A stretch of DNA of 64,000 nt from Lophius americanus (lineage: Eukaryota; Chordata; Actinopteri; Lophiiformes; Lophiidae). Of this stretch, positions 25,101 through 32,063 are shown piece by piece (within the stretch, counting starts at the first letter, position 1; the number at the start of each line of letters is the position of its first letter). The stretch is from NCBI GenBank assembly GCA_037951165.1, contig JBBDHG010000008.1, positions 6,540,001 through 6,604,000 on the forward strand, written 5' to 3'. The position numbers and the translations under genes are program-made. Below the pieces are notes generated by a model, which searched no databases, was not told the origin of the DNA, and saw only the letters and a program-made list of their open reading frames with translations.

Positions 25101-26672
25101 ACGTGTTGCTATGAAGCCTGTACTCACTTGAAAGCACGACCTTGCCATCAACCCATAGGTTAATTTCACAGACTCTGAAACCCGCAGCAGCTCACGTTTG
25201 ATTAAGGCTCAAAGAGTCTTTTATCCGCCGCTACCATCAGTTGTCTGACGTACAGAGGGAACAAAAACACATGACTTGTCCTCTCTACTCACTGTGGAGA
25301 AGATTGTAACGGACACTGGGAAGAAAATCGTGTGAATGTGTTTAAAGATTTAAAGTGTGGGGTGTCAGGGACTCACAAACCTCAGTTTTGACAACACCAG
25401 AGCTTGTTTCAAGGGAGCGTTGCTTGCTGTTGCTGTCTATGCCCGTTTCCACAACAGCAGTTGACGGTGACTCGATTTTCTGTCACGTGAAAAAAAAACC
25501 ACAATCACAACTTTAACTACCATTGCTCTCAATCTGTTTCCTTCCCCCTTTGCACCATCATCTTCCTCATCTCATCCATCTCTATTACTCTGTCATTCCC
25601 CACTTTATTTCCTTTGAAGCGGTTCACAACATTGCCCACTCCTCCCTCTTTACTTTGTGATTTTCTGAACCTTTCTCTGCCCTGTTATCTACCACACTTC
25701 TAATTCCACTATTAGATCCGTACATTAGGGTAGAAACCACAAACTGTCTCTTTTATCATCTCTTTCTTCATCTTGCGCTTCCATTACACATTACACACAT
25801 ACACATGCTCATTCTAATGTACCTGGAGAATGGATGAATGTATCAGAAAGTAAGCTCGTTTTCACAAAGATGGAATTGTTACCAAGCCTATAATAAAGAG
25901 GGCAAAGGTCGCATACTGGTCACCTAAAAATATTTTGTTTTCCTTCTTCTCTGAGACATGGCACCATTTGCTTAAACATAAGTAAGACACATTTTCTCTT
26001 GATGTTATATCAAGATGATGTTTCTCACGTTCACATTTTTAAGCTATGTGTTCAGAAACTTGGTGCGAACAGTGCGCCCATGTTAACGGTAACACCTAGG
26101 TTTTCAGAGCCACTGGTGTTCAGGTTGAACTTTAGAGTTTTTTGTCGCTGTCTACATGTATCAGGCTCCAGATACAGTTACACACAACTGCTGTTGATTT
26201 GGGGATTAAATCTCAAATGAGCTTACTCTTAACTTCTGACTGGACCCTCTACTACTACTTGTATTACTCCGTCAGATTTCACAGATCCACACAGAGCATG
26301 TAGCCTACTAACGTTTGAACAGTACCAAGTACCAATATACACTCAAAATTTTCGGGAGAAGTTTTTGGTTAATTTAACTAGTTTTGTTGATGTCGTCCTC
26401 TCCCAGGTGCCATCGCGGTCCTGGTACCCGAGCTGGACCTCGTCATCTCACTGGTCGGCTCGGTCAGCAGCAGCTTCCTGGCTCTGATCATTCCTCCCAT
26501 CCTCCAGATTGCGACATTTTACAGCGAGGGGTTGTCACCAGTGGCGACCATCAAAAACATCAGCATCAGCCTGATAGGGTTTGTGGGGTTCATCACAGGA
26601 ACCTACATCGCCATTGAGAACATCATTGACCGGAACAGTCACAAACAGACTTCCTCCTATGTGGTCCAGTAA
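884..26672 (+). CDS. slc36a1: Proton-coupled amino-acid transporter 1 (PAT1), 3' five coding exons
   Basis: Coding parts are 884-1111, 3077-3175, 4246-4412, 7191-7360 and 26407-26672, joining in frame to give 309 residues plus stop. The SLC36/AAAP family moves small neutral amino acids with protons across plasma or lysosomal membranes. The match runs from the glycosylated loop before TM4 to the end of TM11 of an approximately 476-residue protein, so roughly the first 165 residues lie off the left edge. The segments YPLFFGTAIFSFEGIG, SITLNLPNCW and LDLVISLVGSVSSS are family signatures. The NxT sites and the two cysteines known in human PAT1 (Cys180 and Cys329) are present. SITLNLPNCW and the loop sequence fit the SLC36A1-3 branch better than SLC36A4, whose residues differ there (NLPQDVW). 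No frame break is seen. Which of the A1-A3 co-orthologues it is remains less certain than the family. Confidence 0.9.
1256..1580 (+). repeat. Diverged fish SINE/LINE-tail repeat
   Basis: The region contains fragments of a repeat very common in teleosts: TTCTCTGTGGAGTTTGAACA near 1329, then CAGCCTCTCGCCCAGTGTCA near 1501, GCTGGGATTTTCTCCAGCTC and CCCCGCAACCCTGCGCAGGA just before 1560, ending in ATAGATGGATAG. Related copies lie at 27835-28125 and 43505-43590, in the same orientation. It is old and has internal insertions. The clade is not resolved. Confidence 0.65.
1590..3076 (+). other. slc36a1 intron, mostly unannotated
   Basis: This intronic DNA contains a short GTGTGTGAGTG microsatellite at about 1775-1808, a run of A at 2359-2368, and a perfect short palindrome at 2834-2858. 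It ends in a strong pyrimidine tract and CAG before the exon at 3077. No coding exon or transposase remnant was recognised. Confidence 0.5.
2834..2858. repeat. Perfect palindrome, 12-bp arms, 1-nt centre
   Basis: ATTAGGGTCTGT is followed by one base and its exact reverse complement. There is no loop, so a transcript of the intron could form a tight hairpin. It is one of a group of similar fold-backs in the window (see findings). Confidence 0.8.
3077..3175 (+). CDS. slc36a1: slc36a1 exon: loop and TM6 start
   Basis: This exon has 33 codons, phase 0 at both ends, with acceptor CAG at 3074-3076 and donor GTATGT from 3176. It encodes the loop after TM5 and the highly conserved segment DYPLFFGTAIFSFEGIGV, which begins TM6 and continues directly as VLPLENKM in the next exon. 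The glutamate in SFEGIG is conserved across the family. Confidence 0.92.
3368..3690 (-). mobile_element. Tc1-like transposase C-terminal relic
   Basis: On the minus strand the frame reads NPRENLCWV, then, past a stop codon, LVAACKPRNITELEAFANEE and WTKIPQERC. This resembles the end of Tc1 transposases, where NPIENLW (holding the last catalytic acidic residue) is followed by NLxELE and EWxKIP. A stop falls between the two parts, and the upstream DDE core and inverted repeats were not recognised. It is therefore a dead fragment inside the slc36a1 intron. Confidence 0.75.
4246..4412 (+). CDS. slc36a1: slc36a1 exon: TM6 end, TM7 and extracellular loop
   Basis: The 167-bp exon starts phase 0 after TTTGCAG and ends after TG of a tryptophan codon, with donor GTGAGA from 4413. 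It encodes VLPLENKM, hydrophobic TM7 (FIPVLYLGMGIVSFLYISLG), and the loop GSDIRGSITLNLPNCW. The cysteine of NLPNC is the equivalent of human Cys329, partner of Cys180, so both halves of the structural disulfide are retained. The split Trp codon is completed by the first base of the exon at 7191. Confidence 0.92.
4413..5920 (+). other. slc36a1 intron with a CpG-richer stretch
   Basis: No exon is seen. A hairpin lies at 4824-4852. Around 5040-5200 the sequence becomes C- and CpG-rich, including CTGCCGCCGCTCATG, unlike the AT-rich surroundings, so an old mobile element is suspected but not identified. Short ATT microsatellite runs occur at 5580-5610. Confidence 0.4.
4824..4852. repeat. Perfect hairpin, 13-bp arms, 3-nt loop
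   Basis: CACCATATCCAAG is followed by ATG and the exact reverse complement. It lies in an slc36a1 intron with no repeat boundary visible beside it. Confidence 0.8.
5930..6160 (-). mobile_element. tRNA-headed SINE, minus strand
   Basis: Read on the minus strand from 6160, the element begins with a tRNA-like A-box region (GCAGCTCAGTGGGTAGAG). It then has a body with CCTCAGGGATGG and ends in TTCACTATGTTGTACTGTG and TATGACTGTATGG before an AT-rich tail. The same body and tail occur in the copy at 58540-58796, which defines the family. This copy is diverged and its B box is unclear. Confidence 0.75.
6165..6372. repeat. Degenerate tandem repeat, about 30-bp unit
   Basis: About six imperfect copies of a unit resembling AGCTAATGTCAGCTATCATT followed by GCTAAAGTT lie end to end, directly after the SINE at 5930-6160. 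Similar words appear at about 5275-5320, so the array may once have been longer. Confidence 0.55.
7191..7360 (+). CDS. slc36a1: slc36a1 exon: TM8 and TM9
   Basis: This 170-bp exon supplies the last base of the split Trp codon and 56 codons, then ends in the first base of a Cys codon. The acceptor TTTCCAG is at 7184-7190 and donor GTGAGT starts at 7361. The peptide MYQAVKLLYCFGIFITFALQ continues FYVPAEILIPPVV, the conserved TM8 signature (human: LYQSVKLLY then FYVPAEIIIP). It closes with the basic loop and LLLRTFLVIFTC at the start of TM9. The next exon is about 19 kb away. Confidence 0.92.
7361..8511 (+). other. Start of the 19-kb last slc36a1 intron
   Basis: This is AT-rich intronic sequence. 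Short open frames here have no recognisable family, and no repeat family is identified before the SINE at 8512. Confidence 0.45.
8512..8670 (+). mobile_element. tRNA-headed SINE, diverged copy
   Basis: A tRNA-like head with A box GTTGCTCAGTCGGTAGAG and B-box-like GGTTCAAGTCCC is followed by the body CTGCCAACTGCTCCCTCAAG and GATGGGT, which is also seen at 58675-58705. The copy ends abruptly inside a perfect inverted duplication at 8651-8689 instead of in the usual TTCACTATG tail. Confidence 0.75.
8651..8689. repeat. Perfect fold-back at SINE end, 19-bp arms
   Basis: CCCTCAAGGATGGGTCATA is followed by one G and its exact reverse complement. The left arm is SINE sequence and the right arm is an inverted copy of it, so the SINE tail was replaced by a snap-back of its own strand. 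Confidence 0.9.
8820..10110 (+). repeat. Higher-order tandem repeat with CACTAGGGGGAGC core, copy A
   Basis: Two related subunits alternate. One contains GTGCGAGGAAGAACTT and TTTTCGGGCCATAATTTCTC. The other contains ATATGAATCGACTC, GAGGAGATCTATC and TTTTACTCACTAGGGGGAGC. The GAGGAAGAA landmark recurs near 8828, 9230 and 9677, giving a compound period of about 400-450 bp. The block ends with CTTGTACGTACAATGCAGGG and GATTGG. The same family, always in plus orientation, is at 27165-27470, 38315-38905 and 43040-43255. The short frames inside it are not genes. Confidence 0.8.
10111..11734 (+). other. Intronic DNA, no recognised gene
   Basis: This stretch is mostly unremarkable. At about 11300-11725 the minus strand reads as a hydrophobic, protein-like peptide interrupted by stops (see findings), not confident enough to call as a gene. 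A run of T lies at 11211-11222. Confidence 0.4.
11735..11840 (+). mobile_element. RTE LINE 3' end fragment
   Basis: The text AACTGATGATCCGTTGTGGG followed by GCCCCCGAAAGATAAAGAGG and AAGAAGATG corresponds to the 3' end of the RTE element at 59740-61530. That element reads AACTGATGATCTGCTGTGGC then GACTCCGAAAGTGAAGAAGC. It is a short 5'-truncated insertion, typical of LINEs. Confidence 0.65.
11841..13022 (+). other. Intronic DNA, nothing recognised
   Basis: AT-rich DNA with a T-run at 12027-12038. Short frames have no visible family. No structural RNA or inverted repeat was noticed before the TTAA target site at 13023. Confidence 0.45.
13027..14411 (+). mobile_element. Kolobok-like DNA transposon with THAP ORF
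   Basis: The element is flanked by TTAA at 13023-13026 and 14412-14415. Its ends are imperfect terminal inverted repeats: AGGGAACCCCAACTATGAAGA on the left and, read inward on the other strand, AGGCTACCCCGACTGTCAAGA on the right (16 of 21 identical). Subterminal words ACATTGCATTATGGG (about 13188) and CCCACAATGCATTGCAATGT (about 14252) are also inverted relative to each other. TTAA targets plus a THAP-domain reading frame are the hallmarks of the Kolobok superfamily. At about 1.4 kb it lacks room for a full transposase and looks non-autonomous. A LINE-tail-like stretch (GCACTTTGAGAT to ATTATTATT, about 13975-14045) sits inside it. Confidence 0.75.
13288..13793 (+). pseudogene. THAP-domain protein fragment, frameshifted
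   Basis: The first frame (13288-13653) opens with PNCAASGC and continues to the pair in PCLRHF, giving C-x4-C-x42-C-x2-H with Trp36, HFxxxxF and AVPTIF. This is a complete THAP zinc-binding module of about 90 residues, normally a sequence-specific DNA-binding domain of transposases and transcription factors. The position where THAP proteins start with Met-Pro is TTG here, not ATG. Coding character then moves to another frame (13581-13793), where a glutamine- and acid-rich tail ending FEQLTKKQSSL stops at 13793, implying a frameshift around 13600-13650. No catalytic domain follows. It lies within the TTAA-flanked element, on the same strand as slc36a1. It is most likely a decayed transposase N-terminus. 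Confidence 0.7.
14416..17099 (+). other. Intronic DNA, no gene; possible conserved non-coding part
   Basis: No exon or transposase was recognised. Around 14640-14950 the composition is more balanced and includes an octamer-like ATTTGCATA at about 14849, so it is a weak candidate for a regulatory element. A perfect hairpin lies at 16285-16320. Confidence 0.4.
16285..16320. repeat. Perfect hairpin, 15-bp arms, 6-nt loop
   Basis: ATTGACCTTAAATCT is followed by GATATT and the exact reverse complement. A shorter inverted pair (GTTCCTCA and TGAGGAAC) lies immediately upstream at about 16259-16279. Confidence 0.85.
17100..17360 (-). mobile_element. Rex3/RTE-type LINE 3' fragment, minus strand
   Basis: The plus-strand order of words is GTGTCGCAGTGGCAGCTGGC, CCCAAACTTCCCTTTCCC, CACTCCAGCATATCT, GGGTCTTCC and CATCCAGTAGG. 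This is the reverse complement of the well-known 3' portion of teleost Rex3-like elements (CCAGG, GAAGTCTGGG, GCTGCTGCC and so on). It is old, with many differences. The short open frame at 17140-17352 is part of it and not a gene. Confidence 0.6.
17636..17687. repeat. Near-perfect hairpin, 24-bp arms, 4-nt loop
   Basis: The arms at 17636-17659 and 17664-17687 pair with a single mismatch around the loop CACT. The inner 15 pairs (CTGGTCTGGGTTAGC) are perfect. Confidence 0.9.
18701..19500. mobile_element. Unclassified element with long inverted repeats
   Basis: Arms of roughly 150-190 bp at about 18701-18893 and 19328-19500 are inverted copies. The left has TGCTCCCAATCAAG, ATTTCAAATCGTAA, GCCTCCGACGGAATA and ATAGCCAATGAGAGC. 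The right, read on the minus strand, has TGTTCCCAATCAAG, GTCTCAAATCGTAAG, GCCTCCGACAGAATAG and CCAATGACAGC. The unique core of about 430 bp includes an open minus-strand frame (19035-19277) of unknown relation. True ends and target duplication were not fixed, because similarity fades outside 18700 and 19500. It behaves like a long-TIR non-autonomous DNA transposon. The superfamily is not assigned. Confidence 0.65.
19501..21584 (+). other. Intronic DNA, AT-rich, no gene
   Basis: No exon was recognised. The part at 19900-20110 contains loosely repeated words such as GACTTTTGCCAGAATATTGA and AATAAAGTTATTAT, similar to repeated AATAAAGTTGTAAT words at 26915-27000 and 27600-27830. This suggests a diverged simple-repeat-like element. 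Confidence 0.4.
21585..21708 (-). mobile_element. tRNA-headed SINE fragment, minus strand
   Basis: On the minus strand the A box TTTAGCTCAGCAGGTAGAG and B box GATTCGATTGC flank a tRNA-like body. After it come CTACATGTCGTAGGGTTTCT and ACTGCTCCCTCAGG, the same body words seen in the full copy at 58540-58796. The 3' tail is missing. Confidence 0.7.
21709..26406 (+). other. Remainder of the last slc36a1 intron
   Basis: About 4.7 kb contains no recognised exon, RNA or transposon. A pyrimidine-rich stretch lies at 25490-25700. The intron ends in CTCTCCCAG just before 26407. Open frames here are short and show no family. Confidence 0.45.
26407..26672 (+). CDS. slc36a1: slc36a1 terminal exon: TM9 end, TM10, TM11 and stop
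   Basis: The exon completes the Cys codon begun at 7360, then encodes 87 residues and TAA at 26670-26672. Acceptor CCCAG is at 26402-26406. The peptide contains LDLVISLVGSVSSSFLAL, then IIPPILQIATFYSEG (TM10 and its loop) and ISLIGFVGFITGTYIA (TM11), all matching PAT1. The short cytosolic tail ends TSSYVVQ and differs from mammalian PAT1, as expected for this variable end. Frame and length agree with the family, so the gene looks intact here. Confidence 0.93.
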
Positions 26673-26918
26673 TGAAGGGGAATGACTGTTGACAGTAGGA
26701 CATAACACATCGCAGACATCTTCACATTTTCTAGTTCATTTTTAAATTTTATTCTGCTTTGATTTCTAGTTCTCAGACACAGCGGCCACCTCAAGGTGCT
26801 TCTATCCCGGCTTCCTGAAGCATGCCGTGAGCATTCATGAGGCTTGTGTTGTATTATGTCAGCGCTTCACATCAGCATCCAAACAGAGGTTTTGTGAATG
26901 AAGACATAATATCGCGAG

Positions 26919-26924
26919 AATAAA
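26919..26924 (+). terminator. Candidate slc36a1 poly(A) signal
   Basis: This is the first AATAAA after the stop codon, about 250 bp downstream. It lies in a low-complexity GAATAAAGTTGTAATATTA context, so the real site could be further on (another AATAAA is near 28584). Confidence 0.3.
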
Positions 26925-27164
26925 GTTGTAATATTAAGAGATTAAAGCTGTGATACAAGGTGAATGAAGTCATAACATTAGTACATTAAAGTAATATCAC
27001 ACTGATGCAACCAACGATCAGTCTGTTGTCGGCCACCTCCAACCAACTCCTCCTTTGCTAGTGATTTCCTCTACTGAAGAAATGTGTCTGCTTCCTTCTC
27101 TGGACCAGACCCAGTTTATTATATCCCCCGAGAGTCCTCTGTGTGATCCTCTGTGAATGCTCTC

Positions 27165-27470
27165 TTAAAAACTGATTCATGGATCATTTTAAGATTTTAT
27201 ACGCACGTAGATCTTGGTGCGAGGGAAAACTAGATTGATTTTTTGGATATTTCCGACACTAGGATGAGCTTTATTTCTAAATGTTCTCAGGTCATAATTT
27301 CTCAACTGTTGGTCTGATTCAGTCCTAATTATGAATCGACTTGAGGAGATCTATCTTTTATATATGTGTTTTACTTTAATAATTAAAATTTGGCCCACTA
27401 GGGGGAGCTTGGGACAGGGAATAGGGGACTTTTTCGGGGACTTATCCCTGTTGTCGAGACGACAGCAGAG
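27165..27470 (+). repeat. CACTAGGGGGAGC repeat family, copy B
   Basis: Words shared with copy A include CATGGATCATTTT, TGGTGCGAGGGAAAACT, GGTCATAATTTCTCAACTGT, CGACTTGAGGAGATCTATC and CCCACTAGGGGGAGCTTGG. It ends with AGGGAATAGGGGACTTTTTC and GAGACGAC, the family's common 3' end. Confidence 0.75.
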
Positions 27471-27834
27471 GCTTAGTTTTGAAAATAACCTAGTGTTGAA
27501 GTAGCCAAAGATTAAAAATTTCTGCATTTGTCACAACTGTACTAAAGCATTGCTTTACAGGATACTCCACATTCCTCATTACTAGTACTAGGCTACTATG
27601 TAGTCCAGAATTATTACATATCCCAGTATTTTCCGAATACTATTCATTTTTCTTGTAATGTTATGACTATTTCCACTTGAAATTACAACTTTTTTTTCAT
27701 CTCATGACTGTTGTAATCGTACAACTTTATTAGTGGGATTTTATGATTCCTGATGAGAAAACAACTTGGTTGTTGTAACAATATGATATTTGCTTAATTA
27801 CGACTTTATTCTTATCATAATTTGCACAGAGGTT

Positions 27835-28125
27835 CACAGCCGGACAGTATTAGGTTCAAATCCACCTCGGGTCTCTGGACCTTTCTGTGTGGAGTTAGCG
27901 TGTTTTCTCACCAGGTACTCCAACTGCCTCCCACAGTCCAAAAACATGCAGTGTAGTTGAATTGGTGACTCTAAATTGAGTGAGTGAATGAGAGGGTGAG
28001 TGTCTCTAGTTCATCCCTACGATAAACTGGCAAATTGTTCAGGGCGCACCCAGCCTCTCATGGCGTCAGCTGGGATAGGCTCCAGCCTCCTCCCAAGTCC
28101 CTGGAGGGTCACAGATAGTGGCTGA
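27835..28125 (+). mobile_element. Teleost SINE/LINE-tail repeat, better preserved copy
   Basis: In order the stretch contains GGTTCAAATCC (B-box-like), CCTTTCTGTGTGGAGTTAGC, CCTCCCACAGTCCAAAAACA, GTGACTCTAAATTG, and GCGTCAGCTGGGATAGGCTC followed by CAGCCTCC. This order and wording are typical of an abundant repeat found across teleost genomes. Fragments also lie at 1256-1580 and 43505-43590. Confidence 0.75.
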
Positions 28126-31100
28126 ATGATTATTTTTGATTTCATTTTTAAAACCTCAGGATTATATATTTTTTCTCAATGTGGCCCTTTTACTCCGTTT
28201 TCTGGTCTGCCGTGTTGTCTACTCTAATCATCGGGATTTTTTTTTTTTATTCATTCCTTCAGTTAAGAAATCAACAGATTCTTCAGATATTTTAGAGAAA
28301 ACTCCTTATTTTAAATGCCCAAGTTAATTGATGTGCTCTGATATATTGGTTAAAAACATCAAACTACCTCACAAACTGGTATCGATTGGGTTCTTCTTTT
28401 TTTTCTTTCTAGTGCGTCGCTTCTTATTTAGAGCTCTTACAAGTTCCACCACCGACCGCAGATCCTTGTTGCACTTTAATTTATGCCTTATACGGTCAAA
28501 CAGCGGACTACTTTGGCTTAGACTACACATAACTTCAGATTAATTACCTTTATCTGAGGATGGTGACAAGATTTCTTTGAACAAATAAAGGATTGGGTAT
28601 CTAAAATGGTTGAGAAGTAATGTATACTGTAGGAAATGTGCAGTCCAATCAATCGTGTGTATAGTGTGGCTTTTTAATATTGATTTCAAAGAAAATGAAC
28701 GTTTTCTTTACATATTTTTATCATTGTTGCTATAATGTGATTTCTATTTTTCCCACTATAACTGTGTGTTTAAATAACGCAACATTTAGACAATTGTAGT
28801 GTGTGCCATGTAGCAAAGTAATAATTTAATTTCCCAAAGGGAGTAACAGCCGTTTCTGCTGCCCTAAGTCACTCAAATCTGCAGGATATCTGGCTGAATG
28901 AAATGTTCGCTAAAAAAAGATGGAAGTGGGGATTTCACATCTTTAAAGAATAATATTTATATTTAAATGTTTTAGCTTACAAGGTTGTTTTAGACTGACT
29001 GTATTTTTTGATTCAGACTGACGAGCACAATGAGAATCAATCCAATCCACCTCTGAAACAACTCCTGGCACCAGCACAGAACTAGCACCAGGATCTTCTT
29101 GGTGGAAAAAGGATGTATTGTGAGCATCAGTGTAGGAGCTTGTCCCTTCAGCACCTTCCTAACTTGTCTTTCAAACTTTTATTTTTTTCACCTGTAATTT
29201 CTACTTTTATGTTTTATAAATAGACAGGTTTTTTTTTTTTTTTTTTTTTAATTCTGGTGGATGACTTTTTTAATAATCATCACAACTACCTTGAAAATGT
29301 TATTTTGAATAAATGACATCGGATCCCACTGTAATATATTGTAATATGTATGTGACATAGAACACGAGGTTCATTAAAGTATAATAACTCTGACCTAAAC
29401 AACATCCAGCGGTGTGAGTAAGCTGACAAATCCTGATGTTTGTACCGTAGTTTGAGGCTCGAGCTTCTGTGTGTCTGTTTTGTCCTCAGTGTTTGTCGAA
29501 GTAGCAAGACAGCATTTGGGTTTTTTTTGTCTTTCAAAAGAAAAGTAGGTATTTATCAGAAAGCTATCATTGCTATGTGTAAAAGATTTAACACAGTTAA
29601 AAGTTGCTTTATGTTTGTATCCAATGTTTACAGGTTTTAGAAGTTTATACTTTTTTCATATAGTATTAAATGAAGATCTTTTCTCTGAATTTCTAAAGGA
29701 TGATTATGATGATGATAAGGATGAGTATGTGTTGGTCATTTGGTTTTCTGCTCAGGAACAACATTGTAAAACAAAAACAAATGATTATGATTTGCACACT
29801 GACAGCTTGAGGTATTAGAAACATTGAGACATTTTGGTTCCAGATCTCAGACAGTGTGCAAGAATTCCTTTGATTGCAAGTGTACTTCAATACAAAAATT
29901 GAAATTGAAATACAAAGAGTTTTCCTTTTTCACTGACCTCGAAGAAATTGTCAGTCAAACAACATAAAACATAAAATAAATGAAACCTTTTTTATGCATT
30001 GGGACCTAATTTTATGAAAAGCAACAAAGTACAGCTACAATCAATTTTCAAAACGGGCAATCCAAGACTAACATTCTAATTATATTTGGAGCTATTTTGC
30101 AGTAGAGGTTAGAGAAAATTCTGAATAGCATAATGTAATTGTAGCAAATTTCTATTATGGTTGGTTCAAAGCACTCCACATCAGCAGAGAGATTATTCCC
30201 GAAAAAGCTTTTTTGCCACACTATTTATCCATGTCATCATCAAAACATTGGGCTCTGCAAGAATTGTCCATTTGTAGTTTTGTCTTTCTGCAGTAATTCA
30301 AAACTGACTTCATGAAAAGGGAATAAAAACAAAGACAGAAGGGAGAAAACAAGTCCCAGGGGAAATAATAGAAACACAATGGTGTGCTGTCTCAAAGCTC
30401 TCCTGGGTCAAGTTGGTTCAGAGTACTTAAACAGAGATGTGGTTCAAAGTTTAAACTGGTCACTTGATCAGTCGCTCATTTTAAAAACGCCACGGAGTCT
30501 CGTCCCAGTGTTGCATTATGGGTTTTCTCTCTGGAATTGGGATTTTTCACATTAAAATCCAAGACACTACTGGTTTTTTGCAAATGATAGTGATTAAAAT
30601 TTTTGCAGAATGAACATCAAAACAAAAATACATTTCATTGTTTAACATTTATCTAACGGAAAAGAAAATGTATTTTATTCAATTTTCTGCATTTTAAGAA
30701 TAAAAATCCAAGGACTCATACTTATTTATTTATTACGGTTTCTCAGAAAATCATGTGACCAAAATAAATGGAAGCCTGTACTGCAGCTACCCAAAGACTT
30801 CTCTAGGGCTGCAACTAATCAGAATTTTAGCTGTCACTTGGACAATTAAAGATTTCTTTTGTCAAAGTAAACAAATGTTCAGCTGTTGTTTTATCAGTCG
30901 TTTAAAAAAATCCATTTGTTTTTTTTACAACTAACTAAAATGTGATGTTCACTTTGGCTGTTTCTCTTTTCCCTAATCCTGCTCCGAATAAAGAGTTAAA
31001 GCATTCATATTCTTCACTGTCTTCATTTGGGAGCTGATATTTGTAGAAATACAGCAGCTCCTCTCATTAAGCATGCATTGAGCTCCCCATTTCTGTCTGC

Positions 31101-31279
31101 AACGACCCACTGGCCCAATTTGGACCTCTTCTCTGTCTTTGAGCCCAGGACGACGTCTGAACCGTTTTGGTCTGACGGAAGAATCATCTTTACGTTGGTG
31201 TGGTATTGAATCGGGAATATAAGTCTTGGAGGCAAAGCTCTGAAAGAGAATAAGATCAAGCGGCTGAAATGAGCATCCA
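28126..31279 (+). other. Intergenic DNA, nothing recognised
   Basis: AT-rich DNA with homopolymer T tracts (notably 29229-29249) and a short GATGAT microsatellite at 29701-29726. No exon, RNA gene or transposase is supported. It may include the distal 3' UTR of slc36a1, which cannot be read from the sequence alone. Confidence 0.45.
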
Positions 31280-31620
31280 CCAGAGAGAGTCCGCGTTCAG
31301 CTCGGTGGTAGGGGGAGCATTGCGTACATCTGGATGTCGGAGGAGGATCGCTTCTTGATCCCTATGAAAGCAAACGCAGTTCATTAGACATCTAGTTAGG
31401 AAGCCCCCTCTACAACTCTCTTTGGAGAGAATTGTGGCAACTGGGAGGCAACTCAAAAGCTGACCAAACTGGTTGGAGTGATGACATATCTCATCTCGAG
31501 CCCCGCGTGTCTGTGGGAGCTGGAAAAGTGGTTCCTGACAGGTGTCCGTCTTGAATACCCTGATTAGTCTGCTGCCAGCGGGATCCAGCCCTGGATAAAG
31601 GGAAGGATGGATAGTCCTAC
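31280..31620 (+). mobile_element. Diverged RTE/Rex3-type LINE 3' end
   Basis: The series GGAGGATCGCTTCTTGATCC, TTAGACATCTAGTTAGGAAG, CTGTGGGAGCTGG, CTGCTGCCAGCGGGATCCAG and CCTGGATAAAGG with GGATGGATAG parallels the 3' end of Rex3-like elements, ending in their short GATGGAT-type tail. It is heavily mutated. The open frames across it are remnants at best. Confidence 0.5.
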
Positions 31621-31998
31621 TGCTCTATTCATTGAACACGTGTAATCCATGGGCCAAGACATCTGGATGGAAGTCTCCTTTAAACTTCCTGACAGACCTA
31701 ACTCCCCTTGACGGGGCAAAAACAATTGCCCTCTAATGCATCACAAAGACTCCAACTGACGGCCAACTAGGATGAACTTTGATTCAAGGAAGGAGAAAAT
31801 GTCTCCAACTAGCGGATGCAGTCCGGAGGTCTGGAAGCTCCTTACCCTCTAGATCAACAGTGATGAACCAAGAAAGGTAAATGATTGTTGTTGCCATGTC
31901 ATTTTATTGTAATAAAAACAAACATAACCCCTGGTTGCCATCACAGTTATCACAGCCATCTAACACGCCAAATCGCTTTTCGAGGCAGTTTACAGGTT
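31621..31998 (+). other. Intergenic DNA, nothing recognised
   Basis: No gene or repeat family was identified between the LINE remnant and the minisatellite. Confidence 0.4.
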
Positions 31999-32063
31999 TT
32001 TCACACCTGTGTTTCACACCTGTGTTTCACACCTGTGTTTCACACCTGTGTTTCACACCTGTG
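31999..32063. repeat. Minisatellite, five copies of TTTCACACCTGTG
   Basis: Five uninterrupted 13-bp units are identical. Each contains TCACACCT, which is the classic T-box half-site, overlapping CACCTG, a ZEB/Snail-type E-box. The perfect identity indicates recent expansion. Confidence 0.9.
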
